Positions 14,099-19,644 of a stretch of 19,644 nucleotides of DNA are shown piece after piece (position 1 is the first letter of the stretch; each line of letters opens with the position of its first letter). A program made the translations under genes and the position numbers. Below the pieces are notes generated by a model. The model worked only from the letters and a program-made list of their open reading frames with translations, searched no databases and had not been told where the DNA came from. Source of the DNA: CAKOSP01 sp964404455 (GTDB lineage Bacteria; Bacillota_I; Bacilli_A; RF39; UBA660); NCBI GenBank assembly GCA_964404455.1, contig CAYOJY010000014.1, forward strand, positions 1-19,644, read 5' to 3'.

Positions 14099-14866
14099 AT
14101 GAAGATAGGTTATAACGAAATTTACATTAAAGTTAAAGATGCATTGTTAGAATTAATTAAAAACACTAAGACTGACAATAGATATTTAGGATTTAATGTA
14201 GATAAAGAAAATGAAAAATTATTAGAAGAGCTTTTAAAATTAGAAAATATTTTATTTAATTTTGATTTATTAAAAGAAAATAATAAAAGACTTTATATTC
14301 AATTACAGGAAAGATACCGTGAAATTAATGATTTTAATGAAAAAAATATTTTACATAATTTAATGAGATTTTTAATAGATACGCCAACTGATGTTGATCA
14401 ATTAGCTATTGTAAATATTTATGTCGTTTTAAAAAAAGATGCTGATGTATTTAAAGGAGCACTTGCTAACACACCTTTTTCCAAAATAAAGCTTTTAGCA
14501 AGTGAATCTTCTAAAAAATTATATTTAGATAGTGAAATTCAATTAAATAGTCAAACAGAAAGAATTAATAATTATTTACAATATAATGGAGCTATTGAAG
14601 ATGACATTCAATTATCGATAAAACAATTTAAAGAAAATTTAAATCAAGAAAAAGAAAATGATTATTATATTTATTTGATCACCCATTATACTAAAGCTGG
14701 TAAAATGAAAAAATCCGCCATAGCAGAAGAAGCCAAAAGTGGCGAAATTAATGAAGTGTATTATGATTATTTTATTCAAAATTTTATAAAGGAGAACAAC
14801 CTTAAAATTGAACCTGGCTATCTACACATGCTTCAACAAGAAAAAAATAAAACTTCACATTTGTGA
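14099..14866 (+). CDS. Hypothetical cytoplasmic protein, 255 aa
   Basis: I do not recognise a family. The protein is soluble, mostly alpha-helical, rich in Lys/Glu/Asn and Leu, without Cys, Trp, signal peptide or membrane helix. A long helical first half (about 10-100) is followed by a possible mixed region and a charged C-terminus that includes ITHYTKAGKMKKSAIAEEAK. The open frame could begin at TTG 14063, but that triplet is the -35 hexamer of the promoter, so the ATG at 14099 is the plausible start. The transcript probably begins at or next to that ATG with no ribosome binding site. The stop codon lies inside the terminator hairpin at 14849-14873. It is flanked by terminators on both sides, so it is monocistronic. 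Confidence 0.72.
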   Translation: MKIGYNEIYIKVKDALLELIKNTKTDNRYLGFNVDKENEKLLEELLKLENILFNFDLLKENNKRLYIQLQERYREINDFNEKNILHNLMRFLIDTPTDVDQLAIVNIYVVLKKDADVFKGALANTPFSKIKLLASESSKKLYLDSEIQLNSQTERINNYLQYNGAIEDDIQLSIKQFKENLNQEKENDYYIYLITHYTKAGKMKKSAIAEEAKSGEINEVYYDYFIQNFIKENNLKIEPGYLHMLQQEKNKTSHL

Positions 14867-14873
14867 AGTTTTT
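14849..14873. terminator. Bidirectional intrinsic terminator between convergent genes
   Basis: A perfect 10-bp stem (14849-14858 with 14863-14872), with the core ACTTCAC/GTGAAGT and a 4-base loop. On the plus strand it is followed by T residues. On the minus strand it is followed by TTTTATTTTTTT, so it can serve both the gene ending at 14866 and the convergent one ending at 14929. The plus-strand gene's TGA (14864-14866) lies inside the stem. Confidence 0.8.
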
Positions 14874-14928
14874 AAAATCCTAATTACCACAGAGGATAGC
14901 TTCCTCTAAATTATTTACAAAAGTGTTT

Positions 14929-16353
14929 TTATCTATATTCTGATATACCAGTATAACTATATCCAGAAATACTTTTTTGAGTACTCCAACGATAAGTATA
15001 CTCTTTTTTAACTTCTGTATCAGTAATTGTGTATCCCGAATAATTTGCTCGTTTAGAAGCCAGATCTGTTGTACAATCATTAGTGCTTCCGTAACTTACA
15101 TTAAACTTAAATGGTACGAAGTATATATATCCATTAAGGTTATTAAAATAATATGGTGTAACGTTATTACCATTATAATATGTAATAACAACATCTGCAT
15201 AATAATAGTTTCCACTTTTATATGCTCTACTTATACTATACCTAAAATTATTTGCTTTTAAAGACGAAGCTTTAAATGATGATTTATTTAATTGAGTTAC
15301 ACTATAATAATCATTATTATTAACCATTTCTAAATCTTTTCCCTGATTATTAAGATAATTTTGGTAATCTGATGAAGATGTAAAATAGTTGGTGTCATAT
15401 ATATTAACGGTATTTGCTCTTATATTATTTTCATTTAATAGTTTTAAAGTATAAGAATAATTATAATATGATTGTGTTTGGGTATTTACCCAAGAAGTAG
15501 TATAAACTGTTTTATATCTTTCTAAACAATAATTGTAATAAGTTGTATCAATCTGCTTTTTATGTTTATACCATAAAGTTTTCGTTGTTTTATTAGTATT
15601 GTTGTTATTAGTGTTGTTATTAGTATTAGTATTGTTATTAGTATTAGTATTGTTGTTACTATTGTTATTATTATTTATGTTATTGTTAGTATTAGTATTA
15701 TTGTTGTCATTGTTGTTGTTATTATTTTTAGAATTATCACAGCCAACACATGGTATGGTAATTGTATAATAATTAACTTCTTTTTTCACAGTAATTTGTT
15801 TATTTACAATATTTTTAGGTTGAATTACTTTAGGCTCAGTATTAGTAATTACTTTGTTATTGTCAGAATTTTGAGCAGATGCTTTTTCTTCTTTATCATT
15901 ATCAATTACAGGACAATTTTGTGTACAAGATTCTTTTGCCTCAATAGTTGTTACAATATAATCATCTTTTTTATCACAATTTAATTGAATTTTTAAAGCA
16001 TAATTATTATCATTAGTTTTCGTTGCTTTAACATAACTATTCTCTAAATTACAATTTTTTCCATTTTTCGTAAAATCAAATAATATTTTTTGATCAATCA
16101 TTTGAGCTAAAGAAAGTTTCTTTGCTTCACCTACTTTTTCTGGTAAAGTCTCATTAGTAAAATATTCAAATGCTGCAGTTTTCATATCTTTTAAATTAGT
16201 GCTGTATTCAGTTGTGTTATTATTGTCCTTAGAATAAGCCTTATTAATTGAATTAAAAATTAAAAATGCTACTATCAAGACAATAAAGCCTAAAGCAATT
16301 TTTAGACCAAGTGAAAACCAATTAATTTGTTTAAAGTTTTTTTCTTCGTACAT
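14929..16353 (-). CDS. Membrane-anchored surface protein with Asn/Thr-rich linker
   Basis: The 474-residue protein has a short cytoplasmic N-terminus (about 1-14), one membrane helix (about 17-36, GLKIALGFIVLIVAFLIF) and then an extracellular region. A first domain (about 50-145) has a helix (MKTAAFEYFTNE), the block LSLAQMIDQKILFDF and several Cys (CNLENSYV, LNCDKK, SCTQNCP), reminiscent of pseudopilin globular domains. A charged Lys/Glu region follows, then an Asn-rich low-complexity linker with interspersed Thr (about 206-254) and a Tyr-rich C-terminal domain (about 255-474). No sortase signal is present. It has a GAGGGGG ribosome binding site and a clear promoter at 16405-16433. I do not recognise the family; a single-pass surface protein with a flexible stalk is what the sequence shows. 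Confidence 0.72.
   Translation of the reverse strand: MYEEKNFKQINWFSLGLKIALGFIVLIVAFLIFNSINKAYSKDNNNTTEYSTNLKDMKTAAFEYFTNETLPEKVGEAKKLSLAQMIDQKILFDFTKNGKNCNLENSYVKATKTNDNNYALKIQLNCDKKDDYIVTTIEAKESCTQNCPVIDNDKEEKASAQNSDNNKVITNTEPKVIQPKNIVNKQITVKKEVNYYTITIPCVGCDNSKNNNNNNDNNNTNTNNNINNNNNSNNNTNTNNNTNTNNNTNNNNTNKTTKTLWYKHKKQIDTTYYNYCLERYKTVYTTSWVNTQTQSYYNYSYTLKLLNENNIRANTVNIYDTNYFTSSSDYQNYLNNQGKDLEMVNNNDYYSVTQLNKSSFKASSLKANNFRYSISRAYKSGNYYYADVVITYYNGNNVTPYYFNNLNGYIYFVPFKFNVSYGSTNDCTTDLASKRANYSGYTITDTEVKKEYTYRWSTQKSISGYSYTGISEYR
15592..15728 (-). repeat. Trinucleotide-type low-complexity repeat coding for Asn/Thr linker
   Basis: On the coding (minus) strand this stretch is a near-continuous run of AAT/AAC codons with ACT/ACA codons between, giving Asn runs of 2-6 with single Thr. 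The plus strand shows irregular GTT/ATT/AGT repeats. It is in frame throughout, so copy changes would lengthen or shorten the linker without breaking the gene. Confidence 0.8.
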
Positions 16354-16404
16354 TTTTATTACCCCCTCTAAAAGTAATGTTTTCGAATAATTAAATTCAA
16401 TTTA

Positions 16405-16433
16405 AGTATAGCATATTTAGTCTGAATAATCAA
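16405..16433 (-). promoter_or_regulatory. Promoter of the minus-strand surface-protein gene
   Basis: On the minus strand, TTGATT (16433-16428), a 17-nt spacer and TATACT (16410-16405), with an extended -10 TG. It is divergent from the uvrA promoter. Confidence 0.7.
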
Positions 16434-16479
16434 TAAATGTATTTTCTAAAAGTGTTTTTAGGTTATTTCAAGCAATTTG

Positions 16480-16488
16480 TGGTAAAAT
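16480..16488 (+). promoter_or_regulatory. Extended -10 promoter of uvrA
   Basis: TGG followed by TAAAAT (16483-16488) forms an extended -10; no good -35 is seen at the right distance. It lies 25 bp before the uvrA ATG. No SOS (LexA/DinR) box was recognised nearby by eye. Confidence 0.45.
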
Positions 16489-16513
16489 AATTAATGCGTA
16501 GGTGGAGTAAAAT

Positions 16514-19315
16514 ATGAATAAAATAATAGTTAAAGGTGCGAGAGAAAATAATTTAAAAAATGTTTGTATCGATTTACCTAAAAATAAATTAATTGTAATG
16601 ACTGGTGTATCTGGTTCAGGTAAGAGTAGCTTGGCATTTGATACAATTTATGCGGAAGGGCAAAGACGTTATGTTGAAAGTTTATCAGCTTATGCTAGAC
16701 AATTTATTGGAATTGCGGGGAAACCAGATGTTGATTCAATCGAAGGGCTAAGCCCCAGTATTTCAATTGATCAAAAAACAACGAATAAAAACCCCCGTTC
16801 AACGGTAGGAACCATTACTGAAATATATGATTATTTAAGACTTTTATACGCACGAATTGGAATTCCGTTCTGCCCATTACATAAAGAAGCAATTAATGCT
16901 CAGTCTATTGAAGAAATGACGAATAAAGTTTTAGAATATACTGGTAAAAAGATTACAATTATGGCCCCGGTAGTGCGGGGAGAAAAAGGAACCCACAAAG
17001 ATTTATTAGAAAAGTTTAAAGAACTTGGTTTCACAAAAATTAGAATAAATAATAAAATTTATAATATAAATGAAGAAATAATTTTAGAAAAGAATAAAAA
17101 AGATAATATTGAAGTAATTATCGATAAAATAAATATTCACGATGAAGAAAGATCAAGAATATTTGAAAGTTTAGAGATAGCAGCCAAGTTAGCTTCTGGT
17201 AAGGTTTTAATTGGTTTTGACGGAGAAGAAATATTAATTAGTGAAAATTATGCTTGTCCCAAATGTAATTATTCAATTGGTGAATTAGAGCCAAGAATGT
17301 TTTCATTTAATTCCCCTTTTGGAGCGTGCCCTGAATGTAAAGGATTGGGAATAAAACAAAAGATTAATGTTGATTTAATCATTCCTGATAAAAATAAATC
17401 ATTAAATCAAAGTGCAATTGTGGTTTTAAATAATGAAGAAACAAATACCTTTTTTACAATGTTAAGAACAGTTTGTGAGTATAAAAATATTGATTTAGAT
17501 AAACCAATAAAGAAACTAAGTCCTGAAGAATTAAATATTATATTATTTGGATTAGATGAAGAATTGAAGTTTAGTTATAATTCTAAAAGTGGAGGAAACC
17601 GAACAGCTTATGGTTTTTATGAAGGTGTGGTAAATAACTTAGAAAGAAGATATATTGAAACTAATAGTTCTTGGATTAGAGACTGGATTGAAGGATATAT
17701 GTATGAATCTACCTGTGAGTTATGCAAGGGGACTCGTTTACAAAAATCCGTTTTATCAATTTATATAAATAAAAAAAATATTCATGATTTATGTATGATG
17801 TCCATTCAAGATTTAGCCAATTTTTTTGAAAAAATAAAGTTAAAAAAAAGCGAACTCGAAATTAGTAATTTAATTTTAAAAGAAATAAAAGAAAGAGTAA
17901 CGTTTTTAAAAAATGTTGGCTTATCTTATTTAACATTAGCCCGGCATGCGAGTACTTTATCTGGTGGTGAGGCTCAACGAATTAGATTGGCCACTCAAAT
18001 AGGTAGTAGATTATCGGGTGTGTTATATGTTTTAGATGAACCAAGTATTGGACTCCATCAAAAAGATAATGAAAAACTAATAAATTCTTTAAAAGAAATG
18101 CGCGATTTAGGCAATACATTAATTGTTGTTGAACATGATTCTGATACAATGCTGGCGGCAGATTATCTAGTTGATGTTGGTCCGGGAGCCGGAGAATTTG
18201 GCGGAAATATTATTGCTGCTGGAACTCCAAAAGAAGTAATGGAAAATAATGAAAGTATAACGGGAAGATATTTAACCGGTAAAGAAAAAATCGAAATTCC
18301 AACTAAAAGAAGAGAAGGGAATAAAGAGTTTTTGGAAGTTATTGGAGCCGAAGAAAATAATTTAAAAAAAATTAATGTTCAAATTCCTTTAGGCAAATTT
18401 GTCTGTGTAACAGGAGTGTCCGGTTCTGGTAAATCAACTTTGGTTAATGAAATAATTTACAAAACTTTAAAAAATAAAATTTATAATTCTAAAGAAATTC
18501 CTGGTAAGGTAAAAGATATTAAGGGAATGGAAAAAATTGATAAAATAGTAATGATTAGTCAAGACGCTATTGGAAGAACTCCTAGAAGTAATCCGGCAAC
18601 ATATGCAGGTGTTTTTGATGAAATCAGAAATCTTTTTTCAACAATGAAAGAAGCCAAAATAAAAGGTTATACGGCAAGTCGATTTTCCTTTAATGTAAAA
18701 GGGGGAAGGTGCGAAGCCTGCTGGGGAGATGGCGTAAAAAAAATTGAGATGCATTTTTTACCAGATGTTTATGTTCCCTGTGATGTTTGTGAAGGTAAAA
18801 GATATAATAAAGAAACATTAGATATTAAATTTAAAAATAAAAATATCTATGAAATATTAGATATGAGAGTGAGTGAGGCTTTAAGATTTTTCGAAAACGT
18901 TCCTAAAGTATATAAAAAATTACAAGTAATTGATGATGTTGGTTTAGGATATATAAAACTTGGTCAAAGCGCAACAACTCTTTCCGGTGGAGAAGCAGGA
19001 AGAGTAAAACTTGCTAAGGAATTACAAAAAAAACCGACTGGTAAATCACTTTTTATTCTAGATGAGCCAACGACTGGTTTACATGTAGCAGATATAAAAA
19101 AATTATTAGTTATACTAAACAGAATAGTGGATAATGGTGATACTGTATTAGTAATTGAACATAATTTAGATGTTATTAAAGTTGCTGATTATATTATTGA
19201 CTTAGGTCCGGATGGGGGAGCTGGTGGCGGAGAATTAATTGGCATTGGAACTCCGGAAGAAATTGCTAATAACAAAAAATCCTACACCGGAGAATTTTTA
19301 AAAAACATTTTATAA
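16514..19315 (+). CDS. uvrA: UvrABC excinuclease subunit A
   Basis: The 933-residue protein is the damage-sensing ATPase of nucleotide excision repair, which loads UvrB onto damaged DNA. It is complete and of normal length. Seen in order: Walker A1 GVSGSGKS (31-38), the AEGQRRYVESLSAYARQF block, a zinc-binding Cys pair set (CPKC about 248, CPEC about 271), signature 1 LSGGEAQRIRLA (about 482) with LDEPSIGLH, Walker A2 GVSGSGKS (about 634), a second zinc module (CEAC and CDVC, about 732-760), signature 2 (about 822) and LDEPTTGLH. Signature 2 reads LSGGEAGRVKLA, with Gly where UvrA normally has Gln. It has an AGGTGGAG ribosome binding site before ATG 16514. No uvrB or uvrC is in the window, and it is followed by a terminator, so it is monocistronic here. 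Confidence 0.97.
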   Translation: MNKIIVKGARENNLKNVCIDLPKNKLIVMTGVSGSGKSSLAFDTIYAEGQRRYVESLSAYARQFIGIAGKPDVDSIEGLSPSISIDQKTTNKNPRSTVGTITEIYDYLRLLYARIGIPFCPLHKEAINAQSIEEMTNKVLEYTGKKITIMAPVVRGEKGTHKDLLEKFKELGFTKIRINNKIYNINEEIILEKNKKDNIEVIIDKINIHDEERSRIFESLEIAAKLASGKVLIGFDGEEILISENYACPKCNYSIGELEPRMFSFNSPFGACPECKGLGIKQKINVDLIIPDKNKSLNQSAIVVLNNEETNTFFTMLRTVCEYKNIDLDKPIKKLSPEELNIILFGLDEELKFSYNSKSGGNRTAYGFYEGVVNNLERRYIETNSSWIRDWIEGYMYESTCELCKGTRLQKSVLSIYINKKNIHDLCMMSIQDLANFFEKIKLKKSELEISNLILKEIKERVTFLKNVGLSYLTLARHASTLSGGEAQRIRLATQIGSRLSGVLYVLDEPSIGLHQKDNEKLINSLKEMRDLGNTLIVVEHDSDTMLAADYLVDVGPGAGEFGGNIIAAGTPKEVMENNESITGRYLTGKEKIEIPTKRREGNKEFLEVIGAEENNLKKINVQIPLGKFVCVTGVSGSGKSTLVNEIIYKTLKNKIYNSKEIPGKVKDIKGMEKIDKIVMISQDAIGRTPRSNPATYAGVFDEIRNLFSTMKEAKIKGYTASRFSFNVKGGRCEACWGDGVKKIEMHFLPDVYVPCDVCEGKRYNKETLDIKFKNKNIYEILDMRVSEALRFFENVPKVYKKLQVIDDVGLGYIKLGQSATTLSGGEAGRVKLAKELQKKPTGKSLFILDEPTTGLHVADIKKLLVILNRIVDNGDTVLVIEHNLDVIKVADYIIDLGPDGGAGGGELIGIGTPEEIANNKKSYTGEFLKNIL

Positions 19316-19345
19316 TTACTTTTTAGTTAAAAAAGTAATTTTTTT
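19314..19345 (+). terminator. Intrinsic terminator of uvrA
   Basis: An exact 11-bp stem (AATTACTTTTT, 19314-19324, with its complement 19330-19340), a 5-base loop and a T-run (19341-19345). The stem begins inside the uvrA stop codon. Confidence 0.75.
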
Positions 19346-19368
19346 AATAAAAGGTTTAAAAAAAGCAA

Positions 19369-19397
19369 TTGCCTTATATTTTAAAAAATGATATTAT
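19369..19397 (+). promoter_or_regulatory. Promoter of the SipW-type surface-protein gene
   Basis: TTGCCT (19369-19374), a 17-nt spacer and TATTAT (19392-19397). It is followed by an AGGAAGAAGG ribosome binding site (19405-19414) and the TTG start at 19422. Confidence 0.6.
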
Positions 19398-19421
19398 TGA
19401 TAATAGGAAGAAGGTAATAAA

Positions 19422-19644
19422 TTGGAAACTAAAAAAATACATGGCATCATAGCTATAACAGCATTCCTTCTAACTTTTTTAGGAGTAACTTTTGCTTATT
19501 TTATCGTTAATTTTGGCGCCGGATCAACTACTAACTTAAATGTAGAATCAAAAACAACTGATAAATTATATTTTGTGGAAGGTAAACCCATAAGTATGGT
19601 AGCTTCTTCAGAAAACTTTGGGGAAGGCATGGGTAATTTAAGTG
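19422..19644 (+). CDS. SipW-type/TasA-like secreted surface protein, N-terminal part (3' truncated)
   Basis: The 74 residues seen run off the window. The start is TTG: the ribosome binding site AGGAAGAAGG is spaced 7 nt from it, and an in-frame TAG at 19404-19406 excludes anything further upstream. The N-terminus has KK, then a hydrophobic core and FLGVTFAYF at about 19-27, the signature of SipW-dependent signal peptides (camelysin, TasA, CalY). After it, a Ser/Thr/Asn-rich region (NFGAGSTTNLNVESKTTDK) leads to a beta-like stretch. Cleavage by a SipW-type signal peptidase is expected from the family; no such gene is in the window. It shares style with the truncated protein at the window start and may belong to a paralogous set. 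Confidence 0.72.
   Translation, partial: METKKIHGIIAITAFLLTFLGVTFAYFIVNFGAGSTTNLNVESKTTDKLYFVEGKPISMVASSENFGEGMGNLS

Noticed and set aside
14891..14907. Short hairpin AGAGGA/TCCTCT after the end of the minus-strand surface gene
   Set aside because: The six-bp stem has no T-run on either strand. The stronger hairpin at 14849-14873 explains termination.
14880..15080. Minus-strand open frame overlapping the end of the Asn-linker surface gene
   Set aside because: It shares most bases with the 474-aa gene in another frame. Only about 16 codons lie outside it, and no start signal is seen.
15592..15728. CRISPR array or minisatellite
   Set aside because: The repeats are irregular three-base units inside a coding frame, with no conserved repeat-spacer structure.

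Overview
The window is very AT-rich, with A/T-biased codons, good Shine-Dalgarno sites and sigma-A-like promoters. TGA is a stop (it ends the genes at 11636 and 14866) and Trp is TGG, so the standard bacterial code applies rather than the Mycoplasma code. The gene content (UvrA, a Tad-like pilus with no secretin, SipW-type surface proteins, a thioester-domain-like adhesin) fits a single-membrane, low-GC Firmicute such as an uncultured gut Bacilli or Mycoplasmatota-like lineage. The lineage is an inference from style only.

Layout. Positions 1-407 hold the 3' end of a SipW-type/TasA-like surface protein and an out-of-frame continuation, possibly a frameshifted gene. Positions 415-1874 (minus) are a two-gene operon: a membrane-anchored metallophosphoesterase-like protein with altered metal-site motifs and a CPBP (CAAX-type) membrane protease. 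Positions 2105-2821 hold an unrecognised cytoplasmic protein.

The centre, 3004-14013, is a surface-appendage locus on the plus strand. In order: a membrane-anchored secreted protein, a 1090-aa secreted Cys-rich protein with a thioester-domain-like N-terminus, a single-TM pseudopilin-like protein, CpaB/RcpC-like, CpaF/TadA ATPase, TadB-like, TadC-like, two short six-cysteine pilins, two related TadE/TadF-like proteins, a CpaE/TadZ-like protein and a two-TM TrbC/VirB2-like protein, then a terminator. Genes are packed with overlaps or gaps of about 25 bp or less, except where a near-consensus promoter precedes the pilins (11059-11087) and another precedes the VirB2-like gene (13603-13631). I read this as a monoderm Tad-type pilus: the ATPase and TadB/C platform assemble the Cys-rich pilins, CpaB and the TadE/F-like proteins assist, the TadZ-like protein places the machine, and the large secreted protein is a candidate adhesin. 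No secretin (expected) and no prepilin peptidase are present in the window.

Downstream: 14099-14866 encodes an unrecognised soluble protein whose promoter places the transcript start at about the ATG (leaderless candidate). A convergent minus-strand gene (14929-16353) encodes a membrane-anchored protein with an Asn/Thr-repeat linker. uvrA (16514-19315) is complete. At 19422 another SipW-type surface protein begins and runs off the window. Eight promoters all show exactly 17-nt spacers, and three intrinsic terminators delimit the units.
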